DNA of 64,000 bases, from the NCBI RefSeq assembly GCF_000975135.1, contig NZ_BBRF01000002.1, positions 124,001 through 188,000 of the forward strand. The letters are read 5' to 3'. The stretch's first letter is position 1. Every line of letters begins with the position of its first letter. This document shows positions 16,544 through 24,636 of this stretch, in pieces. Source of the stretch: Demequina aurantiaca (lineage in GTDB: Bacteria > Actinomycetota > Actinomycetes > Actinomycetales > Demequinaceae). The position numbers and the translations under genes were made by a program. The notes under the pieces were generated by a model. That model was not told the origin of the DNA. It did not search any database and saw only the letters and a program-made list of their open reading frames with translations.

Positions 16544-17058
16544 GATGTTGCCTCCTGAAGTTTGCGTGTGAGCGCGATCAGCGTGCGGAGTTCCTCGGGG
16601 GAGAGGGCCGCGGTCATTGTTCTGGTGACCGAGACTCCGTGAGAACTACCGGCTATGCGTTGGGCCTCGCGACCCGATGCGGTCAGGCCGATGCGCACGG
16701 AGCGGGCATCCGCGGGATCGGGCAAGCGCTCAACGAGGCCGCGCGCCTCGAGGCGATCAACGAGTCGAGACAGTGCGGGCTGGCTGAGCAGGACGTTCCT
16801 TCCCAATTCGCCGATGCGCTGGGGGTTCGGCTGGCCGGCTGGTGTCGTGCACTTGGTGAGCGTGTAGAGCACGTCGTATTCGCGCATCGACACCTCGTTC
16901 CAGCTGCCCTCCGCCGCAAACTGGCGCATCAGGGTGGTGTGAGCGGTCAGTAGCCCCTCCCACGCATCGTTCGCCAGGTGCGTGCGTGACTGTCTCGATG
17001 TGGGAGATGCGGCCCCGGCATCGGCCGAAAGGGTTTTTGGGGTTGCCGTGGTCATCAT
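16540..17058 (-). CDS. MarR family transcriptional regulator
   Basis: A 172-residue winged-helix regulator. The core SMREYDVLYTLTKC, RIGELGRNVLLSQPALSRLVDRLEARGLVERLPDPADARSVRIGLTASGREA contains the recognition helix (SQPALSRLVDRLEARG) and the wing with the conserved D-x-R motif. MarR proteins are dimeric repressors that sense phenolics or oxidants. It sits between monooxygenase and FMN reductase genes with ATGA-type overlaps, and a TATATGC inverted repeat lies upstream of the operon (18280-18297). It therefore likely represses its own operon. The start is ATG 17058 or the next ATG at 17055. Confidence 0.88.
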   Translation of the reverse strand: MMTTATPKTLSADAGAASPTSRQSRTHLANDAWEGLLTAHTTLMRQFAAEGSWNEVSMREYDVLYTLTKCTTPAGQPNPQRIGELGRNVLLSQPALSRLVDRLEARGLVERLPDPADARSVRIGLTASGREAQRIAGSSHGVSVTRTMTAALSPEELRTLIALTRKLQEATS

Positions 17059-18251
17059 GCCGGGTAGACCGCGGAGAATTCCGCGTCAGTGTCCTGGTAG
17101 GGCGAGGCGCCGGTGACGTTGTCGCCGCGGTTCGCGTTGGGGCGGGGCTGGCGTGGCTCGGCGTCGCCGTACTTGGCGGTCACCAAGCGCTCGTGCGTGG
17201 GGACGACGGCTGATTCCGGATCCCGGCGCGCGTCGAGCTCCTTGCGAAGGACGGGCACGACCTCGCCGCCGAGCAGCTCAAGCTGGTCGAGGACCATGGC
17301 CAACGGCATGCCGGCGTGGTCCATGAGGAACAGTTGGCGCTGGTAGTCGCCGAACGACTGCTGGAACGTGAGGGTCTTATCAATGACCTCCTGGACGCTA
17401 CCCACGCTGAGTGGGGTCTGATCCGAGAAGTCCTCCATGGAGGGACCGTGGCCATACACCGGCGCGGAGTCAAAGTACGGGCGGAACTGGTCCTTGGCTG
17501 CCTGAGAGGTTTTCCCGATGAAGGCCTGGCCGCCCACGCCGACGATCGCGTCCTTGGTGGTGCCGTGACCGTAGTGCTCAAAGCGCTGGCGGTAGAAGTC
17601 GATCAGGCGCTTGTAATGGCCCTTGGGCCAGAAGATGTTGTTCGCAAAATAGCCGTTGCCGTAGAACGCGGCCTGCTCGGCGATCTCCGGGGTGCGAATG
17701 GATCCGTGCCAGACGAACGGCGGCACATCGTCGAGCGGGCGCGGGGTGGAAGTGAAGCCCTGGAGTGGCGTACGGTATTCGCCCTCCCAGTCCACGACGT
17801 CCTCGCGCCAGAGGCGGTGCAGCAGATTGTAGTTCTCGAGGGCAAGGGGCAGGCCCGCGCGGATGTCCTGGCCAAACCAGGGGTAGACGGGCGCCGTGTT
17901 GCCGCGACCCAGCATGAGGTCCATGCGGCCACCGCTCAGGTGCTGGAGCATCGCGTACTCCTCCGCTATGCGAACCGGGTCGTTGGTGGTGATGAGCGTG
18001 GTCGACGTGGTGACCGTGAGCGTCTCGGTGAGGGCGGCGATGTGGGAAAGCAGCGTCGTGGGGGACGAGGAGAAGAACGGCGGGTTGTGGTGCTCGCCAA
18101 TGGCGAAGACGTCTAGGCCCACGTCTTCGGCCGTGGTGGCGATTTTGACGATGGCGGCGATGCGCTCGGCCTCCGACGGGGTATTGCCGCTGATGGGGTC
18201 GCGAGTGATGTCGCTGACCGACATGATGCCGAACTGCATGGGGTGAGTCAC
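17055..18251 (-). CDS. CE1758-type FMN-dependent luciferase-like monooxygenase
   Basis: A 398-residue LLM-class flavin-dependent oxidoreductase with the bacterial-luciferase TIM barrel. Visible landmarks are QFGIMSVSDIT at the first strand, VFAIGEHHNPPFFSSSP (the EHH segment), LTVTTSTTLITTNDPVRIAEEYAMLQHLSGGRMDLMLGRG and a conserved C-terminal GGEVVPVL block. It probably uses reduced FMN from the linked reductase at 15863 to oxidise a small organic substrate, which is not predictable. The GTG start has AAGGAG 7 bases upstream. It is the first gene of its operon, preceded by a palindromic operator overlapping the -10. Confidence 0.87.
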   Translation of the reverse strand: MTHPMQFGIMSVSDITRDPISGNTPSEAERIAAIVKIATTAEDVGLDVFAIGEHHNPPFFSSSPTTLLSHIAALTETLTVTTSTTLITTNDPVRIAEEYAMLQHLSGGRMDLMLGRGNTAPVYPWFGQDIRAGLPLALENYNLLHRLWREDVVDWEGEYRTPLQGFTSTPRPLDDVPPFVWHGSIRTPEIAEQAAFYGNGYFANNIFWPKGHYKRLIDFYRQRFEHYGHGTTKDAIVGVGGQAFIGKTSQAAKDQFRPYFDSAPVYGHGPSMEDFSDQTPLSVGSVQEVIDKTLTFQQSFGDYQRQLFLMDHAGMPLAMVLDQLELLGGEVVPVLRKELDARRDPESAVVPTHERLVTAKYGDAEPRQPRPNANRGDNVTGASPYQDTDAEFSAVYPA

Positions 18252-18278
18252 GGTGCTGCTCCTTAGGCGTTGATCAAA

Positions 18279-18297
18279 GTATATGCGTATGCATATA
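18279..18297 (-). promoter_or_regulatory. Palindromic operator and -10 of the MarR-controlled operon
   Basis: Inverted repeat TATATGC-N4-GCATATA (18280-18297), 28 bases before the GTG start of the monooxygenase gene. It overlaps a good minus-strand -10, TATACT (18279-18284). The size and symmetry fit a MarR dimer. This is likely the site through which the co-encoded regulator represses the operon. Confidence 0.6.
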
Positions 18298-18378
18298 TCA
18301 ACCAGGCATGGTGAGATCTATTCCCGGGCGGACGTGCGTGCGGAACTACGCTTCCCGAGAGTCAGCGTCGGCGACTCC

Positions 18379-19620
18379 CTATGAATGCTCGCCGTGCGGA
18401 TTTTCCTTGCGAGGCGACATGGCTCCCGCGAGCAGGATCACCATCATTCCCATCACCGGCACGATGGCGAGCCCCACACGCAGGCTGGTCGCGTCGGCAA
18501 TGGCGCCCACGAGCGGGGGCGACAGCAGGAATGCGAGTCTGAGTAGCCACGACACGATGGTGAGCCCGGTTCCGGTGCGCAGCCCGGGAAGTTCGTCGGC
18601 GGCGTGCATCGCCCCGGGGATCAACGTCGCGACACCGAAGCCGGCAAGACCGAACCCTGCGATGGTGCCCCACACGGACGGGAAGGCGAGCGCCATGCCC
18701 ATGCCGACGGCAACGAGCAATCCACCCCAACGGGCAACAGCACGCTGGCCCCACCGGTCCACCATGCGGTCTCCGAGGATGCGTCCGATGAACTGGAAGC
18801 CCTGCATGGAGACAAAGCCGAGCGCGGCGAGTGTGGCGCCTGCAGTCAGCTCGTCGCGAAGGTAACTCGCCGACCAGGTCGAGGCCGCGTCCTCTGCCCA
18901 GCCTCCCGCAATTGCGATCATGCTCAGTGCGGCGAGCAGGCCCCAGGTGCGGCCCGGAACTCGGCGTAGGGGAGTGTGAGGTGAATCCGCGGTATGGGGG
19001 ACACCGGCCTCGTCTGCGCCCTCCTCGCCAGAGTGCTTGGGCTCGGGGCCCTTCAGCAGCATCGGATACGCGACGATGTTGACCGCCACGACCAGCACAG
19101 AGACAAGGCCAAATTGCCACGGTACCGAGAGCCCGATGCCGGCCGCGATGCCGCCGATGAGTCCTCCCGATACGGCTCCGATGCTCCACAGCGCGTGGAA
19201 GGAGTTCAGGATGGAACGCTTGTAGCGTCGCTGGACGCGCAGTCCGTGCGAGTTTTGGGCGACGTCAACCCAGGCGTCCGTCGCGCCCACGATGAAGAGC
19301 GCCACTCCAAACCAGAGGGGGGAGCTCGCGAGGCCGGCGGCGAGCATCGCGAACGTGCTGAGGACCATGCCGAACGTCGCCACGCGGGAGGACCGGAATC
19401 TTCGGATGAGGGCGGCGGCTCCTAATCCAAGGAGTAGTGAGCCAACCGGCCAGGCCGCCATCGCGACGCCAAGGCCGCCGTAGGACAACTCGAGCGAGTC
19501 CCGGATTTCGGGGATGCGGGGGGCGAATCCGCCCAGCACGATTCCGTTCGTGAAGAAGATGAGGGCGACGCCAAGACGGGCGCGTTTGAGTTCCGGGGCG
19601 ACGGTGCGGAGGGTCGACAT
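18379..19620 (-). CDS. MFS transporter (YbjJ/FucP-like 12-helix group)
   Basis: A 413-residue major facilitator with about 12 helices. The opening RARLGVALIFFTNGIVLGGFAPRIPEIRDSL with the GGFAPRIP motif is characteristic of the YbjJ-like group of uncertain substrate. Between the halves is a charged loop (LLKGPEPKHSGEEGADEAG). It is a monocistronic gene upstream of the MarR operon on the same strand. A perfect 12-base palindrome GAGACTAGTCTC lies directly before its ATG and includes part of the ribosome binding region. Confidence 0.86.
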   Translation of the reverse strand: MSTLRTVAPELKRARLGVALIFFTNGIVLGGFAPRIPEIRDSLELSYGGLGVAMAAWPVGSLLLGLGAAALIRRFRSSRVATFGMVLSTFAMLAAGLASSPLWFGVALFIVGATDAWVDVAQNSHGLRVQRRYKRSILNSFHALWSIGAVSGGLIGGIAAGIGLSVPWQFGLVSVLVVAVNIVAYPMLLKGPEPKHSGEEGADEAGVPHTADSPHTPLRRVPGRTWGLLAALSMIAIAGGWAEDAASTWSASYLRDELTAGATLAALGFVSMQGFQFIGRILGDRMVDRWGQRAVARWGGLLVAVGMGMALAFPSVWGTIAGFGLAGFGVATLIPGAMHAADELPGLRTGTGLTIVSWLLRLAFLLSPPLVGAIADATSLRVGLAIVPVMGMMVILLAGAMSPRKENPHGEHS

Positions 19621-19632
19621 GAGACTAGTCTC
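19621..19632. repeat. Perfect 12-bp palindrome abutting MFS start codon
   Basis: GAGACTAGTCTC immediately precedes the ATG at 19620. It could be an operator, or chance. Confidence 0.35.
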
Positions 19633-19669
19633 CCGGAATTTTCAGACTTTACTTGCCACGCGGTAGGTT

Positions 19670-21916
19670 TTAGGGCTCGCGCACCGTGAAGCGCGCGCTC
19701 AGGAGCGACTCCAGGCGGGACGATGGCCCCACGAGCAGGTCGAAGTCTCCCGCTTCAACTATCCGCTCGGCGCGCGCATTCACCATCGAGCAGTCTGCGA
19801 CCGGCACGGAAATGTCCACGTGTGCAGACTCGCCAGGCTGGAGGTCCACGTGCGAGTGAGACTTGAGTTCACGGTCCGCCCACGTAGCGGACGTGTTGAC
19901 GTCTCGCACGTACACCTGAATGGTTTCGCGCGTGGGGCGATCACCCGTGTTCGTGATGGTGACAGTGGCGCGGACCGTGTCGTTCCGGCCCAGGTCGGCC
20001 CGCTCGATGCTCAGGCCGGAATACTCAACGGTCGTGTAGGACAAGCCCTCGCCGAACACCCACGCAGGCTCCTGGGTGAGATCCGCATAGCGGGTGCCGT
20101 GCTGGGCGTCGATCTGGTTGTAGAACGTGGGTTGCTGGCCCACGTGACGCGCGAAGGAGATGGGCAGGCGTCCGCTTGGCTCGATATGGCCCAAGATCAG
20201 CTCGGCAAGGGCCTGTCCTCCAACCATGCCGGGGTTCGCGGCCCAGATGATGGCGGCGGCTTGATGTGCGGAGGGCGGGAGGACAAGCGGCTTGGACGCG
20301 AGTACCACCACAATCATGGGCGTGTCCGTCGAGGCCAGGGCGTCGAGCAGGGCCACCTGGCCGCCGATGAGGTCGAGCGTCGCGGTGGACCTTCCCTCGC
20401 CAATCAGTTCGATGCGGTCACCCACCACTGCCACCACATAGTCTGCGTCACGCGCGGCCGCCACGGCATCGGCGATCATGTCCCTGTTCGGCTCGCTGGG
20501 AAAGACCACCTGCGGGCGCGGTTGGCCATCGGCGAAGAAGGCGCCGGCAGGGTCCTCGCCCAACGTCAGGATGTCCGCACCGCGAGAGTGCGTCACAGTC
20601 CAGCCGTCGGGGGTCAGGTTGGTGAGTCCATCGAGAACCGTCGTGATCTGCTCACGAGGGTGGCCATCCATCAGCCAGGGGGCCTGACCGGACGAACCCG
20701 CCCAATCCCCCAACTGGGTCTGTGCGTCGTCTGCATTCGGTCCGACGACGGCAATACGTTTGGTGGCGTCGAGCGGGAGGGGCAGGGTGCCGTCGTTCTG
20801 GAGTAGCACCAGCGAGCGGCGCGCTGACTCGAGGTTAATGTCGGTATGCGCCGGGGTGGCGATATTGGCGTCCTGGAGCGACGGGTCGGGCATGCGAGGA
20901 TTCTCAAACAGTCCCAACTCGAACTTCAGGGTAAGGATGCGGGCAACGGCCTGGTCAATGCGCGATTCCTCCAGCAAGCCCTGTGCGACGGCGTCCTGGG
21001 CTCCCTGGAAGAACGCGGGCGTGGTCATGATCATGTCGTTGCCGGCGTTGACTGCTGCGGCCGAAGCCTGGGCGTAGTCGGGGAACAGGCGCTGTTCGCG
21101 CACCAGGTTGCCGACGTTGTCCCAGTCCGTGATCAGCGTGCCGGAGTATCCCCACTCCTCACGCAGGATGTCCTTGAGAAGCCAGTCGTTGATGGTGATG
21201 GGCACGCCGTCGGTGGCCTGGTAGCCCAGCATGAAGGTGGCGCTGCCCTCCCGGGCGACCCGCTCGAATGGGGGCAGGTACCAGGCGCGCAGCTTGCGAC
21301 GCGAGATGTCCGCCTCGGACGCGTCGCGCCCGCCCTGAGTCTCGGAGTAGCCAGCGAAGTGCTTGGCAGTGGCCAGAATGGCCGTGGGGTCGCCAAGGCC
21401 GTCACCCTGATAACCCTTGACCATCGCCGATGCGAGCTCGCCAATCAGGTATGGATCCTCGCCAAACGTCTCGCTGACTCGGCCCCAGCGCAGGTCGCGT
21501 GCAATGCACAGGACAGGGGAGAAGGTCCAGTGGATGCCGGTGGCGGCGACCTCGACGGCGGTGGCGCGTGCGACGCGCTCCAGGAGGTCCGCGTCCCACG
21601 TTGCGGCCATGCCGAGCTGCGTGGGGAAGATGGTGGCACCCTTCCAGAAGGAGTGACCGTGAATGCAGTCTTCGCCCACGAGCAGTGGGATCTGTAGGCG
21701 AGACTTCTCGGTCCAGGTGTGCGCCTCGAGTACTCGGTCAGGCGAGGTATGAAGAATCGACCCGACATGGAAGTCTTCGATGATCGACTGGACGCCATCA
21801 GTCGCCGTGAGTTGCATCATCTGGCCGACCTTCTCGGCCAGCGTCATGCGGGCGATGAGGTCTTCAACTCGCTGAGAGGTAGGAAGCGAGGAGTCCAGGT
21901 ACGGAGAGGCGTTCAC
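19670..21916 (-). CDS. Glycoside hydrolase family 3 (beta-glucosidase-like)
   Basis: A 748-residue GH3 enzyme. The N-terminal TIM barrel contains KHF (about 185-187) and the nucleophile Asp264 in LITDW. The alpha/beta sandwich follows (IAVVGPNADDAQTQLGDW, ADYVVAVVGDRIELIGEGRS), and then a C-terminal fibronectin-III-like domain (VRATVTITNTGDRPTRETIQVYV). There is no signal peptide, so it probably acts in the cytoplasm on imported oligosaccharides. GTG start chosen because AAGGA lies about 7 bases upstream. Substrate (beta-glucosides, xylosides or others) is not certain. It is divergent from the secreted GH87 gene, with a large palindrome overlapping its promoter, suggesting joint regulation of glucan use. 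Confidence 0.88.
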   Translation of the reverse strand: MNASPYLDSSLPTSQRVEDLIARMTLAEKVGQMMQLTATDGVQSIIEDFHVGSILHTSPDRVLEAHTWTEKSRLQIPLLVGEDCIHGHSFWKGATIFPTQLGMAATWDADLLERVARATAVEVAATGIHWTFSPVLCIARDLRWGRVSETFGEDPYLIGELASAMVKGYQGDGLGDPTAILATAKHFAGYSETQGGRDASEADISRRKLRAWYLPPFERVAREGSATFMLGYQATDGVPITINDWLLKDILREEWGYSGTLITDWDNVGNLVREQRLFPDYAQASAAAVNAGNDMIMTTPAFFQGAQDAVAQGLLEESRIDQAVARILTLKFELGLFENPRMPDPSLQDANIATPAHTDINLESARRSLVLLQNDGTLPLPLDATKRIAVVGPNADDAQTQLGDWAGSSGQAPWLMDGHPREQITTVLDGLTNLTPDGWTVTHSRGADILTLGEDPAGAFFADGQPRPQVVFPSEPNRDMIADAVAAARDADYVVAVVGDRIELIGEGRSTATLDLIGGQVALLDALASTDTPMIVVVLASKPLVLPPSAHQAAAIIWAANPGMVGGQALAELILGHIEPSGRLPISFARHVGQQPTFYNQIDAQHGTRYADLTQEPAWVFGEGLSYTTVEYSGLSIERADLGRNDTVRATVTITNTGDRPTRETIQVYVRDVNTSATWADRELKSHSHVDLQPGESAHVDISVPVADCSMVNARAERIVEAGDFDLLVGPSSRLESLLSARFTVREP

Positions 21917-22283
21917 AAAATTGTCCTTGGGTGGTAGCGGTCGCACACGCTCGTGACGAATCGTTTCGAGTCTATTATATCGGATTTACTTACTCACTAG
22001 TAAGTAAATCCCGCTGTTCGGCCCCTCCGCTCCAGTCCCGTCCTTTCGTTGCTGCACGCAACTTGCGCAATCTGGAGACGCTGAGGGTCACCAGAGCGCA
22101 AACGTTTGGCTGGTTTGTGACGATTTACGCAAAAATCGAACTAAAGAGAGAGAAATTGCGATTTTGGGTAGCCAAAGCGGAAGCGACCCGCTTTGATAGC
22201 GGTCAGCACCCAGGCGACGATGCCCGGGTGCGCGCAAGGCCGTCGCGATCGCCGCGCGGCATATCACCCAAGGGGACGAGTCA
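21917..22283. other. Divergent GH3/GH87 intergenic region (367 bases)
   Basis: No gene is convincing here. On the GH3 side it holds a perfect -10 (TATAAT, minus strand, 21974-21979) and the 30-bp palindrome at 21982-22011. Nearer GH87 there are hairpin-forming segments (GCACCC...GGGTGC at 22204-22229; CCGCT-TTGAT-AGCGG before it) and AAAATCG/CGATTTT repeats around 22120-22165. These could form structure in a long GH87 leader. Confidence 0.5.
21974..22011 (-). promoter_or_regulatory. GH3 promoter with 30-bp palindromic operator
   Basis: Minus-strand -10 TATAAT at 21974-21979. Upstream is a perfect inverted repeat with 13-bp arms, GGATTTACTTACT (21982-21994) and AGTAAGTAAATCC (21999-22011), separated by CACT. 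A TTACTA sequence inside it could be the -35. The TACT-N4-AGTA core resembles TetR-family operators, so binding would block GH3 transcription and perhaps that of divergent GH87. Confidence 0.68.
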
Positions 22284-24389
22284 ATGACGACACGACAACC
22301 ACGCCCAACAGGGCACCACCACCGACACGATGCCGCCCGACGCGGCACCCTCATCGCGACAACGGCCGCGGTGGCCGCCGTCGCTCTCGTTGCGGGCGGC
22401 GCGACCGTGGCCACCGCAAAGACGAAGACCTTGCCCGCGAGCCCTGTAGTCACGCGTGCGGGCCTCGACCCAGCGCTCATTGTCGATCACCGCGGCGCGG
22501 AAGTCGCCTTCGAGGAGCAGCGCGCGGTAGATGCCGACCACAACGGAACCGTGCTTGCCGAGAGTCGCGATGCCTACACCCTGGCGTCCGAGGCGACGGG
22601 CCGTTCCGCCGTGAGTCTCGCTCCGGGGCAGTGGGTGAAGTTCACCCTGCCGAATGACACCAACGCCATCACGGTTCGCTACGCGATTCCAGATTCCGCC
22701 GATGGTGGCGGCATCACGGCGCCCCTTGAGGTAGACCTTCCGCGGGGCAAGGACAGGACCATGACCCTCACGTCCGAGTACTCGTGGCTCTACAACCAGT
22801 ACCCATTCACCAACGACCCGAACTCCGGCCTGCTGCACCCCGACTGGTGGGTGAGCGAGTTCGGTGGCGTGCCTGGGGTTACCGAGCCGGAGGGCTTTGA
22901 GAAGCCGTTTCGACCCTTCCACTTCTATGACGAGCAGCGTCTCTTGCTCGGCAAGACCTATCGCGCGGGCGACGTCGTCACCCTCAGGGTTCCTACGTCC
23001 AGCGCCGCGGAGTACACCGTGATCGACGTGCTCGACACGGAGCTTGTGGGCAAGCCCTACAAGAACCCCCACGCCGTCAACGTGATGTCGACCGGCGCGG
23101 ATCCCAAGGGCAAGCGTGACTCGGCCGATGCTATCGACCGAGCGATTGCCTTGGCGAAAAAGCGCGGGACGTCCGTCTACGTCCCGCCGGGCACCTACAA
23201 GGTTGACCGCCACATCATCGTCGATGATGTCACGATCGAGGGCGCCGGTCACTGGTACACCACGTTCAAGGGCTCCGAGGTTGCTCTCGACGAGCCGGCC
23301 GCCGATGGCTCTATCCACACGGGCGTCGGCTTCTACGGCAAGTGGGCCGAGGACGGTGGCAGCTCCAACGTGCACCTCTCCGGCTTTGCGATCGAGGGCG
23401 ACGTCCGCGAGCGCATCGATACCGACCAGGTCAACGGCATCGGTGGCGCGTTTAGTGACTCCACCTTTGACGGCCTCCATGTCAACCACACCAAGGTGGC
23501 GGTCTGGCTAGACGGACCCATGTCGAACGTGTCCGTCACGAACAACATCTTCGTCAATCAGATTGCCGACGCGCTGAACTTCCACAAAGGCGTGACGGAC
23601 TCACACGCGACGAACAACTTTATTCGCAATACCGGAGACGATGGCCTGGCGATGTGGGCGGATTCCATCACCAACGCCCGCAACACCTTCGATCACAACA
23701 CGGTGCAGTCGCCCGTGCTGGCGAACGGCATCGCGATCTATGGTGGCGAGGACATCACGGTGTCCAACAACCTGGTAGCCGACCCGGTTCGCGAGGGCAG
23801 CGGCATCCACCTGGGTAGCCGCTTTGGGGCCGAGCCGTTCGCGGGGACCATTTCAGTCACCGACAACACCGTGGTGAGGGCCGGCTCGCGCGAACTCAAC
23901 TGGAACATCGGTATGGGAGCCCTGTGGATCTACGCGCTCGACAGGAGCATCGATGCGGACATCCAGATTGTGGGTGACCACTTCCTGGACAGCACCTATT
24001 ACGCGATGATGTTCGTCACCGAGTGGGGCGTCAAGGATGACTACGTCATCGACGGAATCAACGTCGAAGATGTGCGCATCGATGGCACTGGCTTCGGTGC
24101 GGTATCCGCAAGGAGCGCCGGCTCCGCGACGTTCACGAACGTGGACGCCCGCAACATCGGCGAACGCGGTATCAACAACTGTGGCGCGTTTAACTGGGAC
24201 TGGGACGACGGATCCGAGTTCTCGTTTATTGACGGCGGCGGAAACGATGGTGTCGACAACAACCCGTGGGAACCCGGCGTCACCAACTGGTTCACGCGGT
24301 ACATCCCCAACACCATCACGTGCTTGGACGACGGGCCGCTCAACCCGGCCCCGGCACCCTCGTCGTGGGAGCAGCCTGTCACCCCATAA
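22284..24389 (+). CDS. Secreted GH87 alpha-1,3-glucanase/mycodextranase-like beta-helix enzyme
   Basis: A 701-residue secreted protein. An N-terminal signal peptide (RRGTLIATTAAVAAVALVAGG, with an RR pair) is followed by a carbohydrate-binding-like beta domain (about 65-260) and a right-handed parallel beta-helix (about 270-660). The blocks DALNFHKG and NTGDDGLAMW give Asp429, Asp452 and Asp453. Their spacing equals that of the catalytic aspartates D1067, D1090 and D1091 of Bacillus Agl-KA as I recall them, supporting GH87. The likely substrate is alpha-1,3-glucan or nigeran of fungal walls. Not all similar proteins are tested, so other polysaccharides remain possible. AAGGGG lies 8 bases before the ATG. 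A strong terminator follows. Confidence 0.82.
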   Translation: MTTRQPRPTGHHHRHDAARRGTLIATTAAVAAVALVAGGATVATAKTKTLPASPVVTRAGLDPALIVDHRGAEVAFEEQRAVDADHNGTVLAESRDAYTLASEATGRSAVSLAPGQWVKFTLPNDTNAITVRYAIPDSADGGGITAPLEVDLPRGKDRTMTLTSEYSWLYNQYPFTNDPNSGLLHPDWWVSEFGGVPGVTEPEGFEKPFRPFHFYDEQRLLLGKTYRAGDVVTLRVPTSSAAEYTVIDVLDTELVGKPYKNPHAVNVMSTGADPKGKRDSADAIDRAIALAKKRGTSVYVPPGTYKVDRHIIVDDVTIEGAGHWYTTFKGSEVALDEPAADGSIHTGVGFYGKWAEDGGSSNVHLSGFAIEGDVRERIDTDQVNGIGGAFSDSTFDGLHVNHTKVAVWLDGPMSNVSVTNNIFVNQIADALNFHKGVTDSHATNNFIRNTGDDGLAMWADSITNARNTFDHNTVQSPVLANGIAIYGGEDITVSNNLVADPVREGSGIHLGSRFGAEPFAGTISVTDNTVVRAGSRELNWNIGMGALWIYALDRSIDADIQIVGDHFLDSTYYAMMFVTEWGVKDDYVIDGINVEDVRIDGTGFGAVSARSAGSATFTNVDARNIGERGINNCGAFNWDWDDGSEFSFIDGGGNDGVDNNPWEPGVTNWFTRYIPNTITCLDDGPLNPAPAPSSWEQPVTP

Positions 24390-24414
24390 CTCCTTGGAAG
24401 GCTAGCAACGCCCG

Positions 24415-24452
24415 ATGCCGGGGTGCCTGGGTTACGCCAGACGCCCCGGCAT
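24415..24452 (+). terminator. Strong hairpin terminator after GH87 gene
   Basis: Sixteen-base arms ATGCCGGGGTGCCTGG and CCAGACGCCCCGGCAT (G-U pairs only), with loop GTTACG, 25 bases after the stop. No T-tract follows, as is common in actinobacteria. Confidence 0.75.
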
Positions 24453-24514
24453 TGCGCATGCCAGAAATGTGGCGGTCCTAGTGATTGCGCGCATCGGACG
24501 AATCGTTCCAGGTA

Positions 24515-24534
24515 GGGGGGACGAAAGTCCGGTA
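24515..24534 (+). promoter_or_regulatory. DosR/DevR-like box upstream of doxX-like gene 1
   Basis: The core GGGACGAAAGTCC at 24518-24530 lies in a 20-mer that matches about 15 of 20 positions of the mycobacterial DosR consensus TTSGGGACTWWAGTCCCSAA. A weak -10 candidate TAATCT (24555-24560) lies about 30 bases from the box centre, the same spacing as at the narK box (59270-59289). The box is about 100 bases before the DoxX start. Confidence 0.55.
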
Positions 24535-24636
24535 TTGGTGCCAGCGGGCGACCCTAATCTGAAGTCATCAGGTTGCTTAGAAGTGATACTCAGTCCCGAG
24601 GTCGCTGGCAGCTGACTGAATCAGAGGAGAACTGAA

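Noticed and set aside
22281-23489. A ~400-codon open frame on the minus strand opposite the GH87 gene
   Set aside because: High-GC codon bias commonly leaves the antisense frame open. The translation has no recognisable family, while the plus frame has a signal peptide, beta-helix repeats and catalytic motifs.
24500-24636. Riboswitch-like leader before the first DoxX gene
   Set aside because: CGAAAGTCCGG recalled some structured RNAs, but no known riboswitch consensus could be assembled; the palindrome is better explained as a DosR-like operator.
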